From Isoetes taiwanensis (lineage: Eukaryota > Streptophyta > Lycopodiopsida > Isoetales > Isoetaceae): 64,000 bases of DNA. The notes under the pieces were generated by a model. The model was given only the letters and a program-made list of their open reading frames with translations, did not search any database and was not told the DNA's origin. Within the stretch, counting starts at the first letter, position 1. Every line of letters begins with the position of its first letter. The stretch covers positions 4,588,952 to 4,652,951 of the forward strand of contig JAJEKV010000005.1 in NCBI GenBank assembly GCA_021234155.1, written 5' to 3'. Positions 21,375 through 34,062 of the stretch are shown here, in pieces. The position numbers and the translations under genes are program-made.

Positions 21375-22792
21375 TCAACCCTTGCGTGCACCGCCTTTCG
21401 AGCCACTACCAAAAAAAAAGATCATCATGCATATATGGATGTCCGCCCTTTCCATCTCAATTCTTTTCTTACCTTCGCCATCCATACCCTTGTAATGCCA
21501 TCGCTTTACCTCCACCGCCTCGTGGATCAACCTCGATTCACCCCAATCACAAATGCCAATGTATACAAACCGAGGATTAATACATCCCTTCTCCTTTCCA
21601 TAATCAAAATGGAGCAATATATTGCCCGGATGCAAGTCCATATGCAAATATCTTTCTTGATGGAGCTTTTCAGAGTCTTCCACTGCAATGACATTGCTAA
21701 GTCCCCAACCCTAGAGGCAACAAATAATTCTTTCTTTCTCAAGGCCTCAAGCAGCCTCAAGTCCGTCTCAAACTCGGGGACAGCTCCCAACTTCTTAAAT
21801 GCAAGCTCGCAAAGGCATTGGACCCATGACTTGTAAAGAAGGTTGCCAACGAACCTCCATTCCAAAAGGGAAAATTAAGCCTTGTCTTTCTAGGCGGTTG
21901 TGCTACCAATGCAAAGATATATACACCCGTGCCTAACTTGCATTCCCGACTCCCATGTTCTTCAAAGATAGCTTCCACTAACTTATTGGGTTCTCAGACT
22001 ATGCTGAAAATTATTATGTTGAAGTTTTACACAATAAGGTTCATCCTTAATAAAACTAGACCCTAAAATATTGCACTTATACATCACGCCATATGAACCC
22101 GTAACCAATTCGTTGTCTGCTTATTATTTGTGATGAATCTACCATGGCAAACCAAGTAGTCTTGGCATCTGCTCTTCTACGAAGCTTCCCACTCCCTATC
22201 TGTCTCACCGTGACGTTTGGCTTTTATGGTTTGGCGCCAACACTTTCTTAACAAGATGGGGGTTGATGGGCTTCTTTCTTCAATTTTCATTGGTCCACGC
22301 CGCATTCCATGTGCCGGCTTTTTCTTTCAACTCTAGCCTCAAGCGATGACTACTCAAATTTGCAACTTCGCGGATCATATTGCCGTAGTGCGGCTAATAT
22401 TACCCACTATCCATGTATACCTCTCTTGCTCACTCTTTTCGTGCTCTAGCTCCATCATTCGAGCTTAAAAGCCCTCTCGCATCTTTTACCAGCCCCGCAT
22501 GGTAGTCTAGCCATCCTTCCTCGCTGCTAGTAATCAATTCCAAATCCTCGAAATGAGGCATTGCACAGCCGACATACACAACCAGTTCATGAAATCTGGT
22601 CTCAAAGTAGACCATGCTTGTTGTGGTCTACTTTTTTCTACGCCATAGCTGAAGGTCGCTAGAAGATGACTCAGGTTGCAGCCAGAGCTCGTGGTTTGAG
22701 ACGCCAATGCCTCTACCGGGTTGCGGCTCTATCCGAGACACTAATGCCACATTTGGTTGCAAGTTAACTTCCGCTCTCTCTTCTGAAGTCAT
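21375..22792 (-). pseudogene. protein-kinase-like gene inside the hAT element
   Basis: The minus frame starts MTSEERAEVNLQPNVALVSR at 22792. After breaks come FHELVVYVGCAMPHFEDLEL (22615-22430), VEAIFEEHGSRECKLGTGVY, WVQCLCELAFKKLGAVPEF, then YLHMDLHPGNILLHFD at about 21640-21590 and ICDWGESRLIHEA about 25 residues later. HxDLHPGNILL is the kinase catalytic loop with its Asp and Asn; CDWGESR sits where DFG should be, with Trp for Phe. The glycine loop and the beta-3 Lys are not clearly readable. At least four frame breaks. Known hAT elements do not normally carry a kinase; whether this is cargo or captured host sequence is open. Confidence 0.6.
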
Positions 22793-22799
22793 ACTGCTT

Positions 22800-23102
22800 G
22801 TTTTAAGGGATTGTCTAGCAGGCTAGCAAAATGCATAATACGCAACTGACAACAGCAACACCTACAAGTCAAGCAAAGATAAAACTTTCAATTTAGTGCT
22901 TAGCACATGAGGGTAAATCAACTCACTTTAACCAAAACAAAACACTAATTTTACGCTTCCTACACTAAGACCCTAACATGAGTATGTATGTGCAAGGCCA
23001 AGGATAGGGTAACAAATAAAAGGACCAAAACACGATTTATGATCTATAGCCCAGCTACTGCCAAAATGCAAGGCTAGCAAGTTTTAAATGCATTGCACTT
23101 GT
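22800..23102. other. A/T-rich spacer ending at the LTR target site
   Basis: No gene. The last five bases (CTTGT, 23098-23102) are the target duplication of the nested LTR element and are repeated at 43495-43499. Confidence 0.6.
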
Positions 23103-24692
23103 TGTGACGCTCCCAGAATATATACGACCCTCGGACGTATACATACGGGGACTTTCCCCTCCCATGGCGATCAGCTCACCATGAGCAGGGCCCTCCGTCT
23201 GTGTTCGGGCCATCTATGAAATGAGGCCCGAAGAAGGACACGAAGGGGTCATTCGGCCCACGCCTTCAATGGGACTCCTACGTCGCGGAAGCATGAATAC
23301 AAGGGTTAGCACACAGCACGAATATACATAAATAACCAAAGACGGCGGGTGGCGATCCATCCCAAAATACCAACGGCATAGAATATGCATCTAATCCTAA
23401 GAAAAACGCCCAAAACCCGTGTTCTACCCCGGCGCATCTCAGTGAGGATCGACCGACGGCCGGGCCTCAAGAGATCAGCAGATCGAAGTCTTGGCATGGC
23501 GCTATCGGGTATAGAACATCGGCTAGGGTTGTCCACTCCATCCGCCTCCCCGTGCACACTTTTGCGATGGGTCAATTCATGCTATGGTTTTTGCTTATAG
23601 CCTTCCTGAGACGCAGTTCAAGGGATCACCCTTTTGAGCCTACCTGTGTTCATGACGCCTTTGGTCGATGAGGCGTGCCTGGGAAGCGCCCCTTCCGTAA
23701 TCACAAGTGGTTCCATGGGTGAGCTAGAGAATACGTGCCGCATCACACCCCCCGCATCCGCACTCCACTTACTCACCCTAAATCTACTCAAAGTGCAAGG
23801 TGCTCCATACGGATCACACCTCTACACCCTGTGGAGTGTCGACCCATACCCGCCCTCTACGGACCGCCATCGCCTAGCCCACTGTAGGAGTCTCAGAGCC
23901 TTGTATGCTCGTGCAAGACCCCACCCCTCATGTCACCACCGTGTTCCTTGTCCGGTGCTGCCGCACCATAGCATCTAGGACCCGTGGGCTCTTGTGCACA
24001 GCCGCATATAATGGGACTCTACAGTATGCTATCTAGGAGCATACTACAATACACGGTTCGAGGTCTCTACCCCCGTAATCCCCCCGCTTTGAGTCGATTA
24101 AACAAAGAACTAACAATCCATCCTTTCGCAGTAAGAACCGTAATTGAATATAAAGAGAACTTGCTTGTACAATCAAGGGTTAGTTTCTATGATTGAATCA
24201 CAAAGAGAACAGAGAAACGGACACAACCAAGCCGCTATCTAGAATCCACATAGCCACCCACCACCTCGGGCCGACTCGCTTCCATGGGGCTTCCCATCTC
24301 CCCGAGTTGAGAATTCAGCCGCTGATTCACCGGACGACCGGGTATGGTGGCTCTCTCCGGGTGTATGATGGCGCCAGCTCCTGGCCTTCCTTGGTCGATC
24401 TTCGTGAGTCAATCACAGGATAGGGGTCAAGTTGGCATCCTAACTTGGCAACCCCCATGCTTTTGCCTAATCGATTGGGGTGGTGGCTTTTCCCAAACAG
24501 TAATTAGCCTAATTAAGTTATTATCTTTAATGTATTAAATCTAATTTAATCCTTTTAAGAGTAACCCCCTAGGTTACAATTAAGTTCCCATACCCCCATG
24601 GTGGCGTACCTTTAGGGGGGTGGCGTGCTTGTATTTGTACATGTCCCGTATGAATACGTGACATAGACCGTATAAATACGTGGAAGGTCACA
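23103..24692 (-). repeat. 3' LTR of nested element
   Basis: 1590 bp, from TGTGACGCTCCC to GGAAGGTCACA, preceded by the target duplication CTTGT. It matches the LTR at 41927-43494 along its length; most differences are one- to few-base indels in G/C-rich positions. Confidence 0.93.
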
Positions 24693-24708
24693 TTCTCCCC
24701 TCCTTAAA
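24693..24708 (-). promoter_or_regulatory. polypurine tract
   Basis: Minus strand reads TTAAGGAGGGGAGAA directly before the TGTGACC start of the 3' LTR, as expected for the plus-strand primer of an LTR retrotransposon. Confidence 0.88.
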
Positions 24709-25380
24709 AATAATGCTGTCCTCAGCATTGGGGTTAGCTAATCGAATACATATAAATAAAACACTCAATTAGAAAATGGAGTTAAGAAGATAACATTAAT
24801 ACGTTGAAATTATAGTATTTCGGACAGTAATACATTGAAGTTGAAAATATCAAAGTAGAAGCACCAAGGTGCCTTATACAAACTTATCATCAAGAGAGTG
24901 TAGGACCAAAGTTCGATTTAAAACATCCAGACAACAAAAATCACACATGTAGACAAAACCAATACGGGAAAAGTTGGGTCATCAGCAACCCTCTATACAA
25001 GGCAGGTGACGATCTGTTCACTGGCCTGCACACATCAATATACCCGTAGGTTAATAATATGATTAAATTGTGGTTGAAGGGACCACCCCCTATAAATAAA
25101 AGGAAAAGTATCTAGAAGGGAACCTATCATGTCTACGGCTTGCAATTCATTGTGGCATAAGGAATGGTTCAGCCTCCGTGATAGCCTAAATGAACGCTAG
25201 CTATTTACTAGATGCTTTTAAGCAATTCAATTGCATGTCAATATCAACAATACACCACGCCCTAGAGAACACGAAGGTGATCTCATCATTGGTTATTATT
25301 ATAATATACGATGCATCTACCCCTCTAGAATATGATTCTCGCAAATCAAGCCTTCAAGCTTACCACGGAGCGGGTCGATA
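24709..25380. other. 3' untranslated part of nested element
   Basis: Between chromodomain and polypurine tract. No supported frame. Confidence 0.5.
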
Positions 25381-26560
25381 GCATCGCTGATGGTGCGGCC
25401 CTCGAGATTCCCGCATGAAGTCCGGATAGTGCTTCTCAAGGTCTATCTTCATCACCCGTAGCATCTTCAATCGGTAAGTGCTTCCACTTGACCAAGTATT
25501 GCAATATTTGAGTCCTTCCGTCCGCTTGTAAGCTCGATCAAGAAGAGCTTCGCACTATTTCCAAATGCTTCTTCAGTCATTTCTAGGAGAGTTGGGGTAT
25601 CCAAAACCTCCTCCTGGATCAGGGGTGTGTTGCTTCGTAAGACTCACGGAAAGACCTTGTGGATCTTCAAGCCGGGTGGCAAGTCCAAGCGATATGCCTT
25701 TCTCCCACGCTCAAGCATCCCGAACGGGCCAGCCCATCCGGGTGCCAACTTCTTACAGCTACCAATTTTAAGCTTGGCTTGTTTTACTTTGATCTTAAGC
25801 CAAACTGATTCGCCACTGAAGATTCGTGGGGTTCGTGCTTATCCGCTAGACTCTTCCGACGATCAAGGCGCCAATAAGTAACCCCGAACTTCCTCCACCA
25901 AGGCCTCGTGATTTCTAAAAGGAGTTGTTGAGAGACCTCCACTTTAGAAACAGGGGTTATGCCAATGCGTCCGAGTAAGACATTGATAGCCATAATTTAT
26001 CATGAAGGGAGACATCTTGGAAGACTCCTCGCCAGATCGTTATAGGCTTAACCCCTACCGGATAAATATAATCCGCCCATTGTGATCAAGCGTACTCCAT
26101 ACATAGCTTCAGAGCATATCTTCGATAATACGATTGACACGCTCGCTTGACCATCCGTCGGAGGATGGTAAGTCGCACTCATGGCAAGCTTGGTCCGATG
26201 GTGGCGAAGAAATCCTTCCGTGATGCACCGACAAACTTAGGATCCCTATCCGATACAATTACTCTCGGCATCCCGCAACCTGAAAAATTTCTTTTGCAAA
26301 GAGCAAGGCGGTGTCGGGTGTCCGTGGTGCGACATGGCGCAGAAGTGAGCCATCTTTGATAATTTGTCGACCACCACCATTAATGCATCATATCCACGGA
26401 GAGTGCGTGGAAGGCCCACAATGAAATCCATGGTTATGACTTCCCACTTGGCATTGGGCACATCCAAAGGTTGCAACTCCCCGAACTCTTAATTGCTCAG
26501 CCTTGGTTTGTCGACAAACCCCGACAATCGCTTGATGTACCTAGCAATATCCTTCTTCAT
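25380..26560 (-). pseudogene. integrase core end and chromodomain (chromovirus)
   Basis: The frame 26476-26246 has AKWEVITMDFIVGLPRTLRG and YDALMVVVDKLSKMAHF, the first catalytic Asp region of the Ty3/gypsy integrase core. Further on (25993-25640) come LLLEITRPWWRKFGVTYW and, in shifted frames, KKLAPGWAGPFGMLERGRKA with AYRLDLPPGLKIHKVF, the GPY/F-type integrase C-terminal module. After a spacer, 25525-25463 encodes DGRTQILQYLVKWKHLPIED, matching the aromatic core of a chromodomain (x-YLVKWK-x-LP-x-ED). Chromodomains of chromovirus integrases are known to bind methylated histone H3 tails and steer insertion. Broken by several indels. Confidence 0.85.
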
Positions 26561-26614
26561 TGAAGGCCAAAAATAGCTGGAGCGGATCTTAAAGTAAGTT
26601 TTCATAAAACCCGC

Positions 26615-28000
26615 ATGTCCCGCTATAGGGTGTTGTGTGTGTCATGGAGAATCGCCTTCGCGACCCCGAAGTCAGCCGAACACACAACTTATCTTTGTGA
26701 TATAACAAATTGCCCTCTTTCTTATATGAACGAATGCTTCACGCTCTTTATTGGTACGGGCTTCCTTACCCAAACTTTCCCAAATATTACGAATTCGGGT
26801 CTGTGGGCCGTGGTCTGTTCTATCCGCTTCCCAAACTTCACCGGTGAGTGTGGAAATGGCGCACAATGGGTCCGGGTTATGAAGGGATGACGCGACAAAG
26901 CATCCGCAACCACATTGTGCTTTCCTCGCTTGTATACAATCTCAAGTCATATTCCTCGAGGAATTCCATCCATCTTCGCCGACGGAGATTTAGATTTGGT
27001 CGGGTGGATAGATAGCGAGACTCGATGATCCAGATCGAGCTGAAACCTTCTACCAAGAAGGTAGTGTCTCCAAATAATGAGAGCACCTAACAACCGCCAA
27101 AGAACTCCCCGATCATGGATAGGATATCGCCGCTCCGCATCATTCATCTTCTTTGAATCGTAGGCAACAACTCTCCCTTCCTCGCATTAAGACTCCACCG
27201 TAGCTATCTTACTAGCATCGGTGGCTACCGACTTATCCTTTTTCGTGATCGTGCAAGGTGAGGACCGGTGTAGATGTTAAAGCATCCTTGAGCTTCGAAA
27301 GCCGACTTGGACTTTTTGCTTTCCAATGTTCCATCCAATCCTTCACTTTCTCATGCCTTGTGAGATTAGTAAGAGGGGCGGCAATTGTTGCAAAATCCTT
27401 AACAAATTTCCGATAATATCCTGCGAGTCCCAAGAAACTCCGACCTCCTCAAACATTAGCCGGAATGGGCCAATCCTTTACTTTGCTTCTATCTTGGTCC
27501 GGGTCCGTAGCAATTCCTTCTCGCTAAAAAATAATATGCCCCAAATAGTCGACCCTGGAGTGGCGAACTTGCATTTGGAAAACTTGGCAAAGAGCTGATG
27601 GCGCCTTAGCTTCGCAAAAGCCAATCAAGATGTTGTTCATGTTGCCGCAAGGTTTTACTATAGATGAGAATGTCATCAAAGAAAATGACAACAAAGTCAT
27701 CCAAGTATTGGACGGAAGATGTCATTCATCAACCGCATAAACGCTCTGGTGGGGGCATTGGTCAATCCAAAAGGCATGACGGTAAACTCATAATGCCCAT
27801 ATCCGTGCGAAAAGCAAACTTATGAATGTCCTCCTCCTTTATCCTTATCCGATGGTATCCTGAGCGCAAATCAATCTTTGAGAAATATTTTGCTCCTTGT
27901 AACTCGGTCCATAAGATCATCTCGCCTAGGCAAAGCATAGCGATTCTTGATGGTATGCTTATTGAGTTGCCTATAATCAATACACATCCTTAAGGAGCCA
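26615..28000 (-). pseudogene. reverse transcriptase and RNase H of nested element
   Basis: RT landmarks on minus: [20 protein letters not shown] (27980-27762), then [13 protein letters not shown] (about 27700-27660) with the catalytic Asp pair. Next is GLAGYYRKFVKDFATIAAPL with LTNLTRHEKVKDW (27433-27233), the RT thumb/connection. The RNase H end is marked by VADALSRHPF (26913-26880) preceded by the hypervariable LYTSEEST region. His-rich HNLIxH-type zinc motif of integrase follows in broken frames about 26700-26500. Not a continuous frame. Confidence 0.88.
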
Positions 28001-29224
28001 TCTTTCTTCTTGACAAAAAGAATAGGAGTGCCAAATGGTGAAACACTAGGCCGAATAAACCCCTGTGTTCAAGAACTCTTGTAGTTGTTTCTTAAGCTCC
28101 GCTAACTCGAGGGCTCATTCGCACGGGCCTTGCCGGTAGGCTTAGTACCCTGTTCAAGAGTTATTTCACATTCTACCCCTCTCGAAAGGAGGAAGCTTGT
28201 GGATCTCATCCGAAAAAGATCGCTAAATTCTCAAGAAGGGTAGCAATGTCCGGTGCTAAAGCCGACACATTTGCTTCCGCTTTGAGTCGACTCAATGGAG
28301 GCAAGTTTAATGAGGCAAAGGAGTTCATTCCTCGCGTATAGCTTTTTCTAACTTGTTTATTGACATCGACCGCATAGCGGAGTGGAATGAATCACCTTTA
28401 TAGTCACACGTGCTCCATTAGCGGCGTTGAAGGTGACCTCCCCGCTTCTCACGCCTATGTTGGCCTTGGCGATGCTAAAAACTCCATTCCAACAATAAGA
28501 TCATATTTGCCAATGTCCATTAACTCAGCACCCAAGGCAACCGGGTGCACCTGCAACCGCATCTTAAAGGTTAATACGGGCGCCATGAGTGTGTCCGATC
28601 TTACCACCGGCTAATGTGACTAGCTTAGGCCTGATCTCAACGTTTCCACCGCAAAGCACTGGCCATTCTAGGAGAAGCAAAATTATGCGCATTTACCCGT
28701 GGTCCATCAAAATTATGAAGGGCTTACCGCCTACTTGGCCTATTGTAGAAATAATGTATATCGACTTTCAGCTAAGGCTCGCCTCTATAGCTGCAAGAAT
28801 ATGAGACGACCGTGAATGTACTGAGCCTCGGCCCTCCGCAGGGAGATTGACTCCGTGATCTTCCCAATCAAGGCTCCGCCATGGCCAACGGGCCGCTCAA
28901 GGTGGACGACGGGCAATTCTCTCGCATGAAGTGTCCAGCCTCATACACCAGTAGTATGCCTTTTATCCTCGGCGGAGCCGTTCTCCGCCTCTTTAGGAAT
29001 GGATCAAGAGGCCCCAACTTCCTTGCCGCATTGTTCTCGCTGACCGGGCGTGGCTAAAGGCGACTTTCTTCTCCCCGACGGGCCGTAAGAATTGTGGCCG
29101 AGAGGGCCCCGGACTTGGCTAACGGGTTTGTAAGGCGGGACGGGCGTGGGTCAGCGAAAGTAAGGAGCAGGTCGCGATATCGGTTCCTTGGCGTGTCCTC
29201 CTCGAGGCTTAATGCCTTAGCTTC
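28000..29224 (-). pseudogene. protease and linker region of nested element
   Basis: This lies between RT and gag. Readable minus pieces include GEVTFNAANGARVTIKVIHS around 28430-28380 and a segment mentioning DIGKYDLIIGMEF-like wording in broken frames near 28510-28470 (the usual gypsy protease strand). I cannot identify the catalytic D-S/T-G with certainty. Assigned by position. Confidence 0.5.
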
Positions 29225-30058
29225 CTACGCCATCGATTTTGGGTCTATGGCCTTGACCATGCGTTTAATGGATGGGGCCAACCCTTCAATGTAGCCCTCT
29301 ACTGCCCTTTTTTCATTCATTCCTGGTACATACAACCTCAAGCGCATAAATTCATCCGTGTAGGCCTGAACGGACATGCCCTTCTGTTCCAACCTGTAGA
29401 AGGTCTGAATCTGTTGGCATTTGTGCGCACGAGGCACGTAATGCGATTTGAAAGCCTTAGCTTAACTTCTTGAACTTGCACCTACTCCCTCGCCCGTGCT
29501 TAGCTCGCATAACCCTTCCACCAAATACGGCAGCTCCGTGAAGGTTGGTGGTGGCAACCTTCCTCAGATCCTTCTCCGCCATTCCATAGGACTTCCCAAA
29601 CTCCTTCATTTCGGTCCAACCAAGATTCTGCATTCAAGCCTCCTCGATTTCCCATCAAACCGAGCCAACTTCCTGGTTCTTCCATATACTAGTTATGGCT
29701 GTATCAACGGTTTTTCGGTATTCCTTATCCTTACGCCTCGAATGGTCACTGTCTGATAGCGATGACCCAGAAGACACCGAAGTGGTTGAATGTGAGGAAG
29801 CGGCGCTATCCTTAGAGGAACTTCGATGACGCTTAGCATGAGTCCTCCTTTGTACGCAGTGCAGGGCTAGCTCGAGGAGATGGCTCGTTGTGCGTGGGAC
29901 TCAATGGTCGTGAGGTAATTCCGGTCCGGCCCTCCCCGAAGTTTGTTGCAAATGGATTGGTATGCAACACATAGGCCCAGTAATTCGCCGAGTTGCCTTT
30001 TCATTAACATCAATTCTGTCAGGTGAGCCATTACCGGGCGTTGGAGGGTGTTTGCCAA
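29225..30058 (-). pseudogene. gag of nested element
   Basis: Starts MANTLQRPVMAHLTELMLMK (30058), continues in other frames with SWLDRNEGVWEVLW and SCRIWWKGYAS (29685-29500). The capsid C-terminal block KCQQIQTFYRLEQKGMSVQA, YTDEFMRLRLYVPGMNEKRA, VEGYIEGLAPSIKRMV lies at 29437-29225. This block is the same family as the gag of element 1. Two or more frameshifts. Confidence 0.8.
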
Positions 30059-30830
30059 GCCGCATTACGCATTACCGCCTATAGGGAGCATTCATGAATA
30101 TATAAGCAGATTTACATTAATGTACAATCCCTTTAAAATAATCGAGACAAAAAGAATATACAAACAAAAGACAATATTTTTATTTCATTCAAGTTGAGTA
30201 CAACAACAAGTTGATTGGTACATGGGTTAAGACAAAAGTAGGTATGATACAGTGGGAACTTTTAAAGTTTCTACTCGCACACAGCGTAACAGCAACAAAG
30301 AAAACGTAACGGAAGAGATCAGGCCTAGGGGTTGGCGAAGGGGTACAGGATCACGTAGCGGGTGCTCTCTCGCATAAAATGGACGAAGTTTATAGCGTGC
30401 CCAGGCTTGGACAATGATTGCTTGGTATTCCCATGTTGGGCTGATAATGAGAAGGTTAAAAAGCCTTCGCATAGCATAAAAAAGAGTTGCCAAAGGTGGT
30501 CGCTAGCGCCCCTCGAAAAGCCTCGCGGCTCTCATATTCCAAGAGTCCAAGGTGCACCACAGGGTCATCTTCAGATCTTCGAGAGCTCGGTCCCTAAGGA
30601 TGTTAACTATCTCCAGCCCTTTGTCGTGGTCGTGGGGGCTCTCCCCGGTGGCGGTGGTTCGATCTCATAGCCTTCCTCCCACTCGATATTCCACATATCT
30701 CTGCCATAGTCTTGATCCGTGGTCCGGGATCGTCTCTCCTAACCATATCGGTGATTCTCTCCTCATATTCCCAAATGGTTTCCTCTGCAACATAGTTAAA
30801 ATGAATAGAGAACATTTTGTAATGCCACTA
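30059..30830 (-). other. leader side of gag, short broken frames
   Basis: Minus frames at 30493-30227 and 30815-30603 (TIWEYEERITDMVRRDDPGP) may belong to an upstream element ORF comparable to ORF-B of element 1, but no sequence match is evident. This is the approximate left border of the captured block. Confidence 0.35.
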
Positions 30831-31139
30831 TATTCTAAACTTTAATGCTTTTGAAGAGGATGTCATAAAAGAAACAATTCAGTTATACTCATCAAGAGAA
30901 CTTTGTATTTAATAAGTAAATAAGGTACACCATTTTTCAATATGGTCCCAACAGTTGCCAATCCAAAATCTCATAAATAGACGTATATATATATACAAGT
31001 TTTTGTACTATCAATGGGTTTATCAGCTATAGTTAATGAATATATGGGAGTAAAATCCAAGCTTAAAGGCATCAGTATCTAAAGTTCAGTGCCAACAACT
31101 AAGTTAGAAGAAGTCATAAGTAAATAACAAAATGGGAGC

Positions 31140-31975
31140 ACGCATCTAGTCATAAGCTAAATCCCTTGCCTAATAGTTATTCAATGAAAATCTCCATCGT
31201 TTATTAGAACTTCTCGGTGAAGAGTTTATCAAGAAAGTTGAAAGTTGAAGTTACCTTAATTCCTGTGGATCTAAGAATCTATCTATCTATTTCAATGGGC
31301 AAGATTAAATCGAAAAGCAAACCTAAATTTGAATTAAACTGAAAGAGTTGAGTTAAATGTTTGAGATTTTACCTTCTCAAATGGCAGTATGCATATAGTT
31401 GAAAGTCAGGAAGCTTTAAGCTAAATTGCTTGCCTGATAGCCAGCTCACCATTATTTATTAGAACTTCTTCATCCACAAAATAAGAATGATTCAATGGTC
31501 ATCTTTTTAGAAACTTCAAATTTGCTGGAATTGGTAATTCTCTTGGACTCCACATTATCATTTGAGAGATTGTGGAATGAGGTCGTATTTGGTATATGAT
31601 CCCATTTGGGAACCAATAAATAATAACTATAAAGGCAATAACTTTTTTACTTTTACCTTATCTTTTACTAAGTGCGGCTCAATTGGAGGTCCAATATCTT
31701 TAATTGGAAGGTATGGACCCCAGCAACAGCATGTGAAGAATAATTTGACAACTTGGTGAGTATCGTGCCAGAGAGTGTACAGAGTCGAATCATAATTCAC
31801 TAACATTGTTGTCATCACTTTGTCTTTAATGCGCATCCTATTTAGGATTTTAGCTTCTAAATTGTCCTGTCACATAAATAGGAGTATGCATCTACTTCAA
31901 AGTCATGAAGTTTTAAGCTAAAATCTTTGATAGCCATTCAATGAAACTCACCATTGTTTACTAGAACTTTAAGTA
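31140..31975. repeat. diverged direct repeats
   Basis: The phrase (AGCTAAAT...TTGCCTGATAG ... CACCATT.TTTATTAGAACTTC) recurs at about 31140-31210, 31393-31470 and 31890-31970. A segment at 31495-31650 (TTGGAATTGGTAATTCTCTT-like) recurs at 33505-33655. Confidence 0.6.
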
Positions 31976-32225
31976 GTCGAAGGCTCACAATTGTTTATTA
32001 GAACTTCGTCGACAAAATAAAAGTGATTCAATGTCGTGGGAAGTGCCATACTAAAAGCTTGTTTCCCAGCCCAATATGTAGCATAATAACAGGGGGTTTT
32101 CTTTGTGTTTTTGTACGCTTTTCACTAAGGTTTTCCTATAATTTCGTGATGTATTCAAGTGGATGTACTAATGCGTACATCTAGAGTGCACCATTTCTGA
32201 GCCATTGATTTTAGCCCTTTTTTTT

Positions 32226-32390
32226 CCAATGGTCAACAACCAATGGCTCACAACAAAAGCCCTTTTTTGTGTCAACAACCAATGGCTCACAACAAAAGTC
32301 CTTTTTTTTTTGTGCGTGTGGTGCATAATGGTCAACAACCAATGGCTCGGAACAAAAACCCTCTTTTTGTGTGTGTGGTGCATAATGGGC
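32226..32390. repeat. short tandem repeat, three diverged units
   Basis: Three copies of GTCAACAACCAATGGCTCACAACAAAAG followed by pyrimidine runs of variable length. Frames on both strands here are repeat artefacts. Confidence 0.85.
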
Positions 32391-32988
32391 ACATGAAGGG
32401 CTTGAAGGGCGCATGTAGTGCAGTTTCCCCGCCGGCAACACATTTCTTATCATAACTTTTGATCTAGAGCTCTGTTTGAGATGATTTTTATTGCGTTGGA
32501 AAGCTCTCTCCGAGATCTTTTCGATAGTGTATGATATGGATATGTTTGGTTAAGTTATCTATGCTAAAACAGCAATTTTTCGGCCGGGTTTGGTAGGCTT
32601 TCACATCCTACCAGCTTGCAAAAAATTACCATGCATTTTTAGATTTTGAGGCAGTTATTAAGCAAATTCCTTGTGCTAACAAGCAGAAAAGTTTCCCACT
32701 TTGGTTTCTCACCACAAGAATCCATGGAGGCCAAAGGCTGCTGTTAAATTCCAGTTGAAAAATGTTTGTGTATGGGTGTTGCAAACTTTATGACTTTCAG
32801 AATAATGGGATCAATCCGCTCTATCTTTATGGTAACTTTTACTTATGTTCTATTTGTTTTATTGTGATGAAATTCAAAAGCTACAGGTGATGAAAGCCTC
32901 AAATGAATTCTAGTTTTTTTCTGGTTTGAATTCTAAAATTTTTGTCACAAACAAACCATTAATATCCAACATATAAAAATTAAATCCC

Positions 32989-33500
32989 CCAACACATAAC
33001 AACCAACACATAACAACCATTGACATTAACAACCAACACATAACTACCATTGACATTAATTAACACAACCATTGGGTCCAACACATTTAAATTAAAATCC
33101 CCCTTAAGCCCCCTTTGGTTTGGGTGCATATTCACACGGGGGGTTGACGTTGGGGCGTGAGAGCCCTCATAATTGTATTTTGCACGTACAAAATCAACAC
33201 CATATAGTATTCCGCTTGAAATCTTATAGTATTTTGCGAATCTTGTTATACAGTATAGCAAATTTTGTACTTGCATACCCCACAAACGAGGAACTTTACG
33301 TACGGTGTAGATTAAGGAATAAGGGGTGAATATGCCTATCCAACCACTCTCGTTGCCCGGAGTCATCCCCCGTGTGAATATGCACCCAAACCAAAGGGGG
33401 CTTAAGGGGGATTTTAATTTAAATGTGTTGGACCCAATGGTTGTGTTAATTAATGTCAATGGTAGTTATGTGTTGGTTGTTAATGGTTGTTATGTGTTGG
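32989..33500. mobile_element. foldback element with arms of about 130-150 bp
   Basis: The left arm from CCAACACATAACAACC to GGTGCATATTCACACG is the reverse complement of the right arm (33370-33500), with one internal 24-bp tandem duplication in the left arm. The loop of 230 bp is unique. It sits beside the repeat copy at 33505 that is also found at 31495, suggesting insertion next to or into a duplicated repeat. No clear target duplication. Confidence 0.8.
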
Positions 33501-34062
33501 TCCTCTTTTTAGAAAACGTCAAAATTGTTGGAATTGGTAATTCTCTTCGACTCCACATCGTCATTTGAGACATTGTTAGATCGGACCATATTTGATACAT
33601 GGTCCTATTTGAGAACTAGTCTATTAGTTCTATAAACGCAATAACTCTTTATTGCAGAAATAGAGTGTGGCTCGATCAAAACCCACGCTAAATGCAGATC
33701 ACACTAAGGGGTCTATTGCTAGTGCCTTTCTTTCTTGAATTCTAACTTTAGATGCAATCACTAAATGCATGCTTTGCGACTCAAAATATGTCAATGTAAA
33801 CCTCTAAATCATTTAAAGTAAGGACCACCCATGCATGCGTAGACAAAAGCAAAATTCAAGCATTGATGAACTTTTCGAAGTTTGTGTCCATTATAAGTGA
33901 CAATGTTTTAACATTATGAAGGGACTGCCATTGCATTTTCAATTCCCTGACCATGGGTACTAGAAGTTCTTACGCAGCACAAAAAAGGTTTGAGGTTCAT
34001 CATGGTTTATCCAATTATGTAAAACCATTCAATTTTCATGTATTATGAAAATTGTAGCAAAA

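Noticed and set aside
32168-32455. Overlapping frames on both strands with repeated Trp/Leu-rich units
   Set aside because: They are translations of the tandem repeat at 32226-32390 and have no independent support.
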